Source: Trichocoleus sp. FACHB-40 (GTDB taxonomy: Bacteria; Cyanobacteriota; Cyanobacteriia; Cyanobacteriales; FACHB-T130). From it: a stretch of 46,667 nt of DNA. Below the pieces are notes generated by a model. It saw only the letters and a program-made list of their open reading frames with translations. It had not been told where the DNA came from and did no database searches. Location of the stretch: the NCBI RefSeq assembly GCF_014695915.1, contig NZ_JACJPF010000053.1:1-46667 (forward strand). Direction: 5' to 3'. This document shows positions 10,145 to 18,397 of this stretch, in pieces. The position numbers and the translations under genes were made by a program. Position 1 is the stretch's first letter, and every line of letters starts with the position of its first letter.

Positions 10145-10852
10145 ATGAAAACCCAATTCTTCTCTGGTTACTTAATTTTTCTGATAACACTTACGGGTTG
10201 TACTACGTCAACAAAACAGCCAACCTCTTTAAGCACGCCTTCACCCACCACCACGGCGACAACGCTGCCGTCGCCAACTTCCACCCCAGCACCAACATCT
10301 GTAAAATTGTCTTCTGTCTCAGCGAACTTTAAAATCTCACCAGAGGGTATGGGTACTGCCAAACTGGGGATGACTCTGGGACAACTCAAAAAACAGTTGG
10401 GAGCGAATGCTGAGTTTAAGGTAATGTCGCCTTATATTGTAGATTTTGATGCGATCGCAGTCAGTCAAAATGGAAAAGTACAATATTATGTCCTCTACCC
10501 AGCTGCAAAACCCCTAACTGACTCCGATAAAATCGAATATTTGCTAACAGAAAATCCCGCTTATCGAACTGAAAAAGGAGTAGGTTCCGGCACAACACTC
10601 AAACAAGCCGAAGCAGCTTACGGAGATGCCACTTTGTCTTACAACACCGCAGTAGAAGGTAGAGAATACGTCAGCTTTGCTAATGAGCCTGCTAAGAATA
10701 TCGCCTTCCGCCTTGGTTCCTTTGGAGATAACAGCTTGGTAGGAGTTTATCCCTCAGCATCCGGCGAGTTTAACCAAACCAAGCAATATAAAGATGACGG
10801 CATAATTCGCGCCGTTAGAGTTGATTGTCAGGGTCAAAGCTGCGGTAATTAA
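10145..10852 (+). CDS. Predicted lipoprotein, function unknown
   Basis: 235 residues from the ATG at 10145, the first start that gives an export signal: FFSGYLIFLITLTGC with lipobox LTGC. After Cys comes a Thr/Ser/Pro-rich tether (~45 residues) typical of a surface or periplasmic spacer, then a globular part beginning FKISPEGMGTAKLGMTLGQL. Two LGMT/TLKQAEAAYG-like segments hint at a repeated fold. No catalytic motif seen. An in-frame upstream extension to 10061 would translate the heptamer repeat and is not credible. Confidence 0.7.
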   Translation: MKTQFFSGYLIFLITLTGCTTSTKQPTSLSTPSPTTTATTLPSPTSTPAPTSVKLSSVSANFKISPEGMGTAKLGMTLGQLKKQLGANAEFKVMSPYIVDFDAIAVSQNGKVQYYVLYPAAKPLTDSDKIEYLLTENPAYRTEKGVGSGTTLKQAEAAYGDATLSYNTAVEGREYVSFANEPAKNIAFRLGSFGDNSLVGVYPSASGEFNQTKQYKDDGIIRAVRVDCQGQSCGN

Positions 10853-10890
10853 TAGCCCTTAAAACACCTGAAGACTAAAGTCAAGGGAGA

Positions 10891-10950
10891 ACAAACAACG
10901 CCTTTGCATTGGCAGGCATTGTTTGTGTAGCCACACCCTTTAGAGTGTAG
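10891..10950. repeat. ACAAACAA...TTGTTTGT hairpin repeat
   Basis: ACAAACAACGCC pairs with GGCATTGTTTGT, followed by a second small hairpin AGCC...GGCT. Related to the TTTGTTTGTGTA repeats at 31454-31514 and 31600-31654. Confidence 0.65.
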
Positions 10951-10990
10951 GCTGCTCTCATTGGATGCACCCTTGACTAATAACTAAGAA

Positions 10991-12067
10991 CTAATGACTA
11001 AACACCTCATCAGAAAACATATCTGTCATCGTGCGTAGATAAGGTAACAAAGTTGCCATATCCTCAGGATTTAGGAGATTGTGCATTTGCCAACCCATAG
11101 TTTGTAGCATTTGTTGCACCAGTCTCCAGCTCACGTTCAAGCGAGGGTATAACATCACGCACAAAGGAAAGAGTTCTTGCTGCACTGCTTGCATATTGTC
11201 TTGCAAAATGCACAGACATAGATAAACCTGAAACATCTCAGCATCGCGGATACTGGCGGTTTTGACAATATCTTCACTCAAGTTACCGCTGTAGGTGCGA
11301 TAGTTGGGGTGTTGACGGCAAACTTGGTTACAAACCGCGTGGGCAATCTTGGTGCTGACAGGTAGAAGATTCTGAACTGCTCTGAGTGCTGGAGAATCCA
11401 TGTTATGGTTAGCCGCAGCTTCGTAGGCAGCCCGTAGCGGCATATACATATGGTCATCCATCATTTTTAAGTACGGCATCCACAGCGCCTGCTCTGGCGG
11501 TGAAAGCCACTCAAGTAACATTTGACCCGTGTAATGAAACTGCATACTCACGAAGCCAATGGCGCGAGGATCAACCTTGGTATATTTCTGTCGCACCCGA
11601 CCAAAGTCTGACCCCGCAGACACTGACACACGATGCGCCGTTACTCTCTCAGCATAGCCATCCAGCACTTTTTGAAATAAGTCGCGAGTATCTGCGGCAA
11701 TTTCTAAGGGATTGATTAAGTCTGGGTTAATACCGTGGCGGCGAATCTCTTGTGATAAGAGCGTTTCAGTCTTAGACCAAGCTCTTGCACTGGCTAAACT
11801 CAAGTTATCTAAGAGCTTTTTAGCCGTTTCAGCTCGACCTTCAGCAGATGTAATTTCTTTTAAACTTTCGTTTTTTCTTAGCTCCTGAGCATCATAGTCC
11901 GCAGTAACAGCAACATAATACTTTCGCGCCCACAGGGCTGCTAGAGAATGCACGTTTGATTTTGTTGATTTGCGGGTAGAGGCGGGTGAAAAACTTTCAA
12001 CGAGTTGAGGCTTGGAGGTAGAAACAGCAAGAGACTGAACTTTAGCCGATGCAGATAAGGGGGTCAT
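10991..12067 (-). CDS. Conserved hypothetical, helical protein
   Basis: 358 residues, no signal peptide. The first 35 residues are Ser/Thr/Lys-rich and probably disordered; the rest reads as continuous amphipathic helices with many Leu, Met and Gln. Local features include WSKTETLLSQEIRRHGI, a Cys-containing AVCNQVCRQH and CLCILQDNMQ, and FPLCVMLYPRLNVSWRLVQQML. Cysteines cluster in the last third but without a clear metal-binding pattern. I do not recognise a family. Codon use and length make it a real gene. It is followed by the ACAAACAA repeat and has a 600-bp upstream region to itself. Confidence 0.7.
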   Translation of the reverse strand: MTPLSASAKVQSLAVSTSKPQLVESFSPASTRKSTKSNVHSLAALWARKYYVAVTADYDAQELRKNESLKEITSAEGRAETAKKLLDNLSLASARAWSKTETLLSQEIRRHGINPDLINPLEIAADTRDLFQKVLDGYAERVTAHRVSVSAGSDFGRVRQKYTKVDPRAIGFVSMQFHYTGQMLLEWLSPPEQALWMPYLKMMDDHMYMPLRAAYEAAANHNMDSPALRAVQNLLPVSTKIAHAVCNQVCRQHPNYRTYSGNLSEDIVKTASIRDAEMFQVYLCLCILQDNMQAVQQELFPLCVMLYPRLNVSWRLVQQMLQTMGWQMHNLLNPEDMATLLPYLRTMTDMFSDEVFSH

Positions 12068-12706
12068 AAAACATCCAAAATTATCAAAAGGTATTCAAAT
12101 CTACCAATCCCAGCTTTTATGTCTGGGATTCCCCTCGCTATTGGCTTATGGACTTCGCCCATAGCCTTTAGTTATAAAAATCAAGCCGAGATATAACAGG
12201 GAAGACGGTTGACGTTACACGGAACAAAAAATATTTAATTTGCTACAGACTTTACAAATTCTTTACAGAATTTCTACAAACTCTTCACAAAATTAATTTA
12301 TCAGTATTTTCCCTGGTTTTTGCAAATAATGAATCATTATGTATATAAATGTTAACCTAATGTAATGTTTCTCATAAATAAATTTATCCATTTTGTGCCT
12401 TGACAAAAACACAGGATTATCCACCAAGGGTCAAAAATGCGATCGCGTCGTGCTTTTATCCTCCTAAGGAGGCTGAGCCGGGGAACCTAAAAAATCATAC
12501 CCTCACCTTAGATTAGAGCCAAGCGATCGCTTCTTCTACCTCTGCTTAGTCATCCCTCGTGCGTAATATCCCGTAGCTGAAATACAACGGTAATTGAAAC
12601 TTAGGCAAAATTAAGGATTTCCCCTCTGAGTCGATTCAGCACAATTACTTAACTTAGACAACTAAGAGATTTGTAAGGCAGGCTTCCTCTACCCTGCATA
12701 CATACA
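12068..12706. other. Long AT-rich intergenic region with small hairpins
   Basis: 639 bp between the start of the helical unknown and the stop of the nucleoside hydrolase. A perfect hairpin AATCCCAG (12106-12113) / CTGGGATT (12123-12130) and a GGCTTATGG/CCATAGCC hairpin lie close to the start of the unknown gene. 12210-12420 is very AT-rich. Around 12458 a CCTCCTAAGGAGG palindrome runs into a GAGGCTGAGCC sequence resembling the repeat at 38.2 kb. No gene is supported. Confidence 0.6.
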
Positions 12707-13636
12707 TTAACGCGCCCATTGCTGCAAAATATAATCGTAAAATCGCTGCTTATCCACCTTCTCCATAACGCGAATTTTTCTACCTCCAGTTTCCACCTTT
12801 GTTCGTCCTTGACTCTTGCCACTTGTGACAATCATTGTCTCTTTTTCCCCCACTTCATAGAACTCTGGATGCGCGAGATATGCTGTAGCCAAAACATCCC
12901 AAAAATAATAATCTTGGGGGATAACGAGTGCATAACATTGTCCCGCCAAATCAGAAACAGGATATTGACGCTGACGACCCATTTGGCGCACCACTTCTGA
13001 TGTCACTGGCACATTATTAGTCAGGTCTAAAGGACACAAGATAATCGGGATTGAAGTCTGCCAAACTCGATTCACACCAATAGGGTCCCAATAAGCATTC
13101 CACTCAGCCGAACCATCCTGTCCCGCCTCAATATCTTTGCTAACATTACCAGGAACATTCAGCGCACCCCCCATCCAGACAATCTCTTTAATTTTCCCTT
13201 CAATTTCCCTATCTAAATCTAGTGCAGCTGCTACGGTCGTCAATGGACCTGTTACCATTAATGTCACTGGTTCTGATGCTTCTTTTAATATCCGTACCAT
13301 AAATTCCTGACCAGATTCTTTCACCAAGGGTGTTTCAATTGTTTCTCGTTCGTTGAGAATTGGGAAATGATCCACAACCAAAGAATCCCGGCGAAAAAGT
13401 CGCGGAAACGGATTAATTCCTCGCACTGTACTTTCTGCCACTGGTACATGAGAACATCCCATTAAATCTAGAATTTTGCGTGTTGCACTGACAGCAGGTT
13501 CAACATAGCAATCAGCTGGCGTAACGATAATACCGAGTGGTTGCACATTCTCCATCGTCATCAGCAGCATCGTGGCGAGATAATCATCAACGCCGCCATC
13601 ATGATCCATTAATACGAGTTGTTTTAACATAGACAT
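12707..13636 (-). CDS. Inosine-uridine-preferring-type nucleoside hydrolase
   Basis: Hydrolyses N-glycosidic bonds of ribonucleosides to ribose plus base. 309 residues. The calcium/ribose-binding signature is LMDHDGGVDDYLA (normally DTDPGxDD), followed by VTGPLTTVAAAL, IVWMGGALNVPGN and the ribose-binding AEWNAYWDP. The C-terminal acid motif reads YFWDVLATAYL where many family members have HDP, so the catalytic His is replaced by Trp; base preference may differ. The position beside a cytosine deaminase and a ribokinase fits nucleoside catabolism. Confidence 0.85.
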   Translation of the reverse strand: MSMLKQLVLMDHDGGVDDYLATMLLMTMENVQPLGIIVTPADCYVEPAVSATRKILDLMGCSHVPVAESTVRGINPFPRLFRRDSLVVDHFPILNERETIETPLVKESGQEFMVRILKEASEPVTLMVTGPLTTVAAALDLDREIEGKIKEIVWMGGALNVPGNVSKDIEAGQDGSAEWNAYWDPIGVNRVWQTSIPIILCPLDLTNNVPVTSEVVRQMGRQRQYPVSDLAGQCYALVIPQDYYFWDVLATAYLAHPEFYEVGEKETMIVTSGKSQGRTKVETGGRKIRVMEKVDKQRFYDYILQQWAR

Positions 13637-13808
13637 TTGCTTGAATTAAGCAGAGAATTATCTATCTTGGTGAAGCGTTTCCCGAAAATATTCACCTTAT
13701 ATCGGTAAAGTAGCCCCGGATACCTATCAGAGAAGTTTAAGTCTTACCTTAGTGAAAGAGGAAGCGCATTGGTGTAAAATTTTTGATAGATTGGCAATCT
13801 GTCGTTTA

Positions 13809-13889
13809 GAGGCTGCAATGGGAACTTCTCTCCAGTTGCAGCCTCATCTACACTATTAGCTACTCCTCCAGATGTTTAAAACTGGAGGA
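13809..13889 (+). promoter_or_regulatory. Two tandem hairpins upstream of the cytosine deaminase gene
   Basis: Hairpin 1: GAGGCTGCAA (13809-13818) with TTGCAGCCTC (13836-13845). Hairpin 2: TCCTCCAG (13864-13871) with CTGGAGGA (13882-13889). They lie in the 331-bp gap between the divergent nucleoside hydrolase and deaminase genes, 80-160 nt before the deaminase start. They could be leader structures or repeats; no known riboswitch class is matched. Nothing else was seen in this gap. Confidence 0.5.
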
Positions 13890-13967
13890 CGAAGATATCA
13901 AAAACTTGAGCGATCGCGTTCCCAAGCAGTATCCTTAAAAAAAACTAACTGTGAGAAGTGAAGCCTT

Positions 13968-14399
13968 ATGGATGAGTTTATGACAGATGCGATCGCACAA
14001 GCAAAACAAGGACTCGGTGAGGGAGGAATTCCCATCGGTTCAGTTCTAGTAAAGGATGGGAAAATTGTCGGTAGAGGACACAACAAGCGCGTCCAAGATA
14101 GCGACCCCGTTACCCACGCCGAAATTGATTGCTTACGCAACGCTGGCAGAATCGGCAATTACAAGGATACAACACTTTATTCTACGTTAATGCCTTGTTA
14201 CCTCTGTGCTGGTGCCGTCGTCCAATTTGGGATTAAAAAAGTTATCGCTGGTGAGTCTGCAACCTTCTCCGGTGCAAAAGAATTTATGGAATCTCACGGC
14301 GTTGAGGTGATAGATTTAAACTTGGATGAATGTAAGCAGTTAATGAGCGATTTTATCCAGAAAAATCCGCAGTTGTGGAATGAGGATATTGGAAAGTAA
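13968..14399 (+). CDS. Cytosine deaminase, yeast Fcy1-like
   Basis: 143 residues of the zinc cytidine/deoxycytidylate deaminase fold. Zinc motifs are HAEIDCL (His, catalytic Glu) and MPCYLCAGA (PCxxC). Several segments closely match yeast Fcy1 as I know it: GHNKR, YKDTTLYSTLMPC and the terminal WNEDIGK (yeast WFEDIGE), together with GGIPIGSVL. That favours deamination of free cytosine to uracil over tRNA adenosine or guanine deaminase. Starts ATG 13968 after GAAGTGAAG. Flanked by nucleoside hydrolase and ribokinase genes, both on the other strand. Confidence 0.85.
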   Translation: MDEFMTDAIAQAKQGLGEGGIPIGSVLVKDGKIVGRGHNKRVQDSDPVTHAEIDCLRNAGRIGNYKDTTLYSTLMPCYLCAGAVVQFGIKKVIAGESATFSGAKEFMESHGVEVIDLNLDECKQLMSDFIQKNPQLWNEDIGK

Positions 14400-14570
14400 T
14401 CGTTAGGTTGCTCTTAATCAAAAGAAAAATTTTTTATTCTCAGTCAGTTGAAACCGTTAACTTTTTATGATATAATCATTCTGATAAGGAAGAAATATCG
14501 CATTATCAACTTTTCTACTACTAGGAAAAGTGATTTTTATTAATAAAATCTCGCACCGACTCTGGAACTA

Positions 14571-14593
14571 AAAAAGAGAAATTCCTCTCTTTC
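14571..14593 (-). terminator. Terminator of ribokinase (minus strand)
   Basis: On the minus strand AAAGAGAGGAATTTCTCTTT is followed by TTTTAG, a stem plus T-run just past the ribokinase stop. Confidence 0.65.
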
Positions 14594-14610
14594 TTTGCGT
14601 ACCTTTGTAT

Positions 14611-15540
14611 TTAAAAAATACCTCTCTCGCCCAGAAACCTGTCAAACATCTCCCGATTAGGCAGAGAAGGCTGTGCGCCAGCAGTAGTTGCAGAAATAGC
14701 ACCAGCCGCCGCACCCCACACCACCGCCTCACGTAGAGAACGCCCCTCAGCCAAAGCCGCAGCCAAAGCACCATTAAAGGCATCTCCGGCGGCAGTTGTG
14801 TCAACCGCTTGGACTCTTAAAGCTGGAACGAAGAACTTCTCTTGAGAGGTCGCGCAAAAGACACCGCGATCGCCCAACTTTACAATTGCGTTTCCCACAC
14901 CCCAACCAAGTAAAATTGTGGCAGCTTTATCAGCAGCTTCTTGCCCATCTACGGGAAAACCCACCAACTGCCCCGCTTCCACTTCGTTAGGGGTGATGAT
15001 GTCAACCAACGGATAAAGCTGCTGTGGGATATCCAATGATGCTGGTGCGGGGTCGAGAATAACTCGGACACCAGCCTGTCGCCCTGCCTCGGCTGCTGCT
15101 AAAACAGCACTCATCGGTATCTCTAACTGTAAGAGTAAGGCGGCGGCTTCAGGTAACAAATTTTTCAGGCGTTCAACATCGTTCTCGTTCACGCGCCCAT
15201 TAGCACCAGCAACGATGATAATGTTATTTTCTCCAGCGTCATCCACAGTAATAATAGCGACACCAGAAGCACCTGCCTCATCCACCAACACCGCCCCGGT
15301 ATCAACGCTAGAAGCTTGAAGACCTGCCAGGAGTTCGCGCCCAAAACTGTCGCCGCCCAAACGCCCCACCATCTCAGTTGGAACCCCCAGTCGCGCTGCT
15401 GCTACCGCTTGATTCGCCCCTTTGCCACCAGCGGCGGTAAAAAAGTCATGTCCCCGCAGCGTTTCCCCGGCGACTGGCAACCGATGCGATCGCGCTACCA
15501 AATCCATATTAATGCTGCCGAAGACAATTACTTTGCTCAT
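14611..15540 (-). CDS. rbsK: Ribokinase
   Basis: Phosphorylates ribose to ribose-5-phosphate. 309 residues from MSKVIVFGSINMDLV, the family's standard N-terminus. Further motifs: the substrate-binding AAGGKGANQAVAAARLG, DPAPA, TPNEVEAGQLVG, and the anion-hole/catalytic DTTAAGDAFNGALAAAL. An in-frame ATG 48 nt upstream would add residues encoded by a repeat element and is rejected. With the nearby nucleoside hydrolase it would capture the ribose released from nucleosides. A terminator follows. Confidence 0.93.
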   Translation of the reverse strand: MSKVIVFGSINMDLVARSHRLPVAGETLRGHDFFTAAGGKGANQAVAAARLGVPTEMVGRLGGDSFGRELLAGLQASSVDTGAVLVDEAGASGVAIITVDDAGENNIIIVAGANGRVNENDVERLKNLLPEAAALLLQLEIPMSAVLAAAEAGRQAGVRVILDPAPASLDIPQQLYPLVDIITPNEVEAGQLVGFPVDGQEAADKAATILLGWGVGNAIVKLGDRGVFCATSQEKFFVPALRVQAVDTTAAGDAFNGALAAALAEGRSLREAVVWGAAAGAISATTAGAQPSLPNREMFDRFLGERGIF

Positions 15541-15550
15541 GATGGAAGTA

Positions 15551-15608
15551 TTGCTAATTGCTAATAGTTGCTTTTGACAATTAGCCATTAGCTATTAACC
15601 ATTAGCAA
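15551..15608. repeat. ATTAGCCATTAGC-family repeat
   Basis: TTGCTAAT (15551-15558) pairs with ATTAGCAA (15601-15608), with internal ATTAGCCATTAGCTATTA units. It separates the ribokinase start from the upstream DRTGG gene, which lies on the same strand. Confidence 0.7.
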
Positions 15609-15614
15609 CTTTGT

Positions 15615-16736
15615 TTATTGCACCGTCACTGCTGCTTCCAAACCCAAAGTCCCCATAAGGCGGTCAATGTCGAAGTGTTCCGCCATCATCTGGCGGATAC
15701 ACTCTATTTTGATCGGTTCGTGTAGCCGTACCTGACCAAAGGCACGATCGATAATTCCTACAGTTGTTAGTGTATCTAGGTCAACCGAGAGAATCGGGAT
15801 CTCTAAATCTTCCGCGCGGCTGAGGATAAAGTGTTGCGGCGGCAGTTGACCAGTCAAAATCAGACACTGGGTAGAAGTTTCCAGGGCGGCTAGTTGGATG
15901 TCTGTGCGATCGCCTCCAGTTACCACCGCCATATTCATTCCCTTGCGGAAATACTTCAGCGCTGAATTAACATTCATTGCGCCAATTGTCAAGCTTTGCA
16001 CCATCAAATCTAACCGATCCGGACGGCAAAGCACTTCTGCCTTCAGCTGGTGTACCAGTTCCCGAACGCTGACACTCCGCAGCAATTCACTGCGTGGCAA
16101 CATTGCTAGTACCGGAATCCCCTGCCGTTCCAGAAAAGGACGCACAAACTTCTGGGCATCCTCCAAATTAGCAGAGGGAATATCGTTAATCAAAACACCC
16201 AGCAAGCGATCGCCCAGCCTCTCCTTAGCTGATAACAAAGCATCCACCAACAACACCGAGTGAAAACGCGCCACCAGTAAAACCGCCGCGTCAACAGCAG
16301 CAGCGACCTGTCCCAAAGACAAGTCGAACAAGCTCCCCTCCTCCAAATTACCAGGACCTTCCAACAACACCAACTTTGCCCCAGGCACTATGCGATACTG
16401 CTCCAGAGACTCGCGATAATCCCTCTGGTCAACTCCCGATAAGCGTCTTTGAATTGTCTCCTCATCTAGAGACAGCAGAGTTGGGCAAACCCGGTCATCT
16501 GGTAATTTCAACACAGTTGCCAGTAACCGGACATCCTCCTCCATCGCATCCGTTTGCGACTCGCTTAAACAAGTACCTAGTGGTTTACCGTAGGCGATAT
16601 CCACTCCTCTTTCTTTGAGCTGGTGGGCAATCCCTAAGATTGCCGCTGACTTGCCACTGTAAGCTTCTGTTGACCCAATTAGCAAATATTTAGCTGATTT
16701 TGGCACACCCTCACTCCTAATTTTTACGGTGTTCAA
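15615..16736 (-). CDS. Phosphotransacetylase-like / BioD-like P-loop protein with DRTGG domain
   Basis: 373 residues. The N-terminal half is a BioD-like P-loop domain: [18 protein letters not shown] (Walker A), [20 protein letters not shown] and [10 protein letters not shown]. The C-terminal half is a DRTGG domain, with [21 protein letters not shown] and ETSTQ, as found in the N-terminal part of large phosphotransacetylases and some CBS regulators. The catalytic acetyltransferase domain of Pta is absent, so this is not a phosphotransacetylase by sequence; a nucleotide-binding regulatory role is more likely. It overlaps ebsA by 4 bp, indicating translational coupling. Confidence 0.82.
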   Translation of the reverse strand: MNTVKIRSEGVPKSAKYLLIGSTEAYSGKSAAILGIAHQLKERGVDIAYGKPLGTCLSESQTDAMEEDVRLLATVLKLPDDRVCPTLLSLDEETIQRRLSGVDQRDYRESLEQYRIVPGAKLVLLEGPGNLEEGSLFDLSLGQVAAAVDAAVLLVARFHSVLLVDALLSAKERLGDRLLGVLINDIPSANLEDAQKFVRPFLERQGIPVLAMLPRSELLRSVSVRELVHQLKAEVLCRPDRLDLMVQSLTIGAMNVNSALKYFRKGMNMAVVTGGDRTDIQLAALETSTQCLILTGQLPPQHFILSRAEDLEIPILSVDLDTLTTVGIIDRAFGQVRLHEPIKIECIRQMMAEHFDIDRLMGTLGLEAAVTVQ

Positions 16737-17107
16737 CTGTCTGCACGTAGCAGCTTGCGATAGAACGCCTGAGAAAAGTCGATTGAGCGAGTGCGCTTGT
16801 AATTCATAATTACGTCGATTAAAAAATCGACCAACTCCGAATTTGCCATCATCACTTCGTAACTCAGCTCCGCATTCCCATCAAACTGCAATCTGCAACG
16901 GGTAAGCTCTATGGGCATTTTAGAGACATACCAGGTGGCAACAAAAGGAATGCTTTCGCCGCCTTCTATTTTGCGATTACCTTCTAAAGATCCTTTTTGA
17001 TACAAGCTAATTGCCAAGGGTAACATATTACGCTTGGTACCCTGGTAGTAGGGCATATAAACACTGACATCCCCTTGGGGTGCAGGCTGAAGTTGGTCGA
17101 TTGACAT
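16733..17107 (-). CDS. ebsA: EbsA-like type IV pilus biogenesis protein
   Basis: 124 residues, soluble, with no signal. It starts [22 protein letters not shown] and contains [24 protein letters not shown], with the C-terminal helix ending [14 protein letters not shown]. From memory this matches the cyanobacterial EbsA family, which in Synechococcus elongatus works with PilB/pilus machinery in type IV pilus assembly, secretion and biofilm self-suppression. No other pilus gene is in the window. The 4-bp overlap with the DRTGG gene downstream suggests linked function. The upstream 285 bp is divergent from the radical SAM gene. Confidence 0.75.
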   Translation of the reverse strand: MSIDQLQPAPQGDVSVYMPYYQGTKRNMLPLAISLYQKGSLEGNRKIEGGESIPFVATWYVSKMPIELTRCRLQFDGNAELSYEVMMANSELVDFLIDVIMNYKRTRSIDFSQAFYRKLLRADS

Positions 17108-17392
17108 ACTGAAACTTTCCTCAATTTCCGTCTATTTGGCAGTCGGGTCTTCCTTAATTGTCTGCCAAGCCAGCATCCGATTGAGAACAGATTAGCTTAG
17201 AGTTTTTGCGTTGGAAAGTGGCGTTAAGGGAGATTTTACCTTAATATACCGCTCCCGCCTTCTGTCCACAGATAAATTCGCGAAAAAAGAAAACACAAGC
17301 AATTCCTCAATTTCCCATTCTCAATTCCTAATTCTCCAGTCCCCTAAATAAAACTTCCCATCTGCTGCCGATTGGTTTACTCTGGCTGAAGA

Positions 17393-18397
17393 ATGCTATG
17401 GAATACCTCATGGGCGAAATCTATGACTCCTCTGGTTGCTAATTACTACTTGACCTATCGCTGCAACGCTCGCTGCCATTTTTGTAACATCTGGGCGTTA
17501 GAACCACCCCTAGAAGCTGACTTCAACACGATTCAACACAATTTACAGGACTTGCGGCGCTTGGGTGTCAAGTATGTAGATTTTACTGGTGGAGAACCGC
17601 TGCTGCGTGCCGATGTAGGACAGATTTATTCTGAGGCTAAGCGGCAGGGATTCTGGACCAGCATGACGACAAACACAATTCTTTACCCCAAAAAAGCTCA
17701 TGAAATTAAGGGGTTAGTTGACTTTTTGAATTTCTCCCTGGATGGTGCCGATGCCGAAACTCATGACTCCTCACGGGGGGTGAAGATTTTTGACACTTTG
17801 GTCGAGTCGGTGGAAATCGCCCATGCCTTGGGCGAACAACCCGTTCTAAATCACACCGTAACTGCCCAGAACTACCCCCACATCGATCAAGTAGGAGAAC
17901 TGGGTCAACGTCTGGGTGCCAGGGTATGGCTCAATCCAGCCTTCACCGCTCACGACAACTACAATTCCAAAAAGAATCCCACCCCTGAGATAGTAGCCGC
18001 AATTCAAGCAAGTGCTAAGAAATACAAGAATGTTGGGTACAATAAGGCAGCACTGGCTTTTATTGAAGCTGGGGGGAATGATACCAAAAATCCCCGTTGT
18101 AAAGCGGTGGATGCTGTAATTGCTATTTCTCCTGACGACAAGCTACTCCTGCCTTGCTATCACTTTGCCCAAACAGGCGTTCCCATTGATGGTAAACTTT
18201 ACGACCTCTATCGCCAGTCGGAGGAAGTGGAACAATACCGCAAATCTCAGGGCAAGCTGTCGGTGTGTGAAGGCTGCACTGTCTGGTGTTACCTAATACC
18301 CAGCTTCTTTATGGGTGTAGACAAGTATTGGTGGTTAAATCAAGTAACATATGCCGGAGAATTCCTGGCCCGAAAACGATTCTTACAACGAGCTTGA
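17393..18397 (+). CDS. Radical SAM protein with Cys-rich C-terminus
   Basis: 334 residues. The [4Fe-4S]/SAM motif is CNARCHFC (CxxxCxxC) followed by FTGGEPLLR, the GGE SAM-contact motif; SLDGADAETHD follows as the next strand. The C-terminal part has additional cysteines (NPRCKAV, LLPCYHF, VCEGCTVWC), which suggests a SPASM/twitch-like auxiliary cluster site. Substrate unknown; SPASM-type members modify peptides or act on sugars and lipids. Met at 17393 is used; an internal Met (17423) is possible. The 3' end overlaps the glycosyltransferase gene by 47 bp, so the two are almost certainly translated together. Confidence 0.85.
   Translation: MLWNTSWAKSMTPLVANYYLTYRCNARCHFCNIWALEPPLEADFNTIQHNLQDLRRLGVKYVDFTGGEPLLRADVGQIYSEAKRQGFWTSMTTNTILYPKKAHEIKGLVDFLNFSLDGADAETHDSSRGVKIFDTLVESVEIAHALGEQPVLNHTVTAQNYPHIDQVGELGQRLGARVWLNPAFTAHDNYNSKKNPTPEIVAAIQASAKKYKNVGYNKAALAFIEAGGNDTKNPRCKAVDAVIAISPDDKLLLPCYHFAQTGVPIDGKLYDLYRQSEEVEQYRKSQGKLSVCEGCTVWCYLIPSFFMGVDKYWWLNQVTYAGEFLARKRFLQRA

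Noticed and set aside
13809-13889. Purine or pyrimidine riboswitch
   Set aside because: Two simple hairpins are present, but no known conserved core was recognised.
15898-16263. Open frames opposite the DRTGG gene (also at 1216-1617, 20504-20806, 21490-21819, 35852-36229 and 44354-44719)
   Set aside because: They are antisense to genes with clear family motifs, have biased composition and lack ribosome binding sites.
15615-16736. Phosphate acetyltransferase (pta)
   Set aside because: Only the BioD-like and DRTGG domains are present; the catalytic C-terminal domain is missing.
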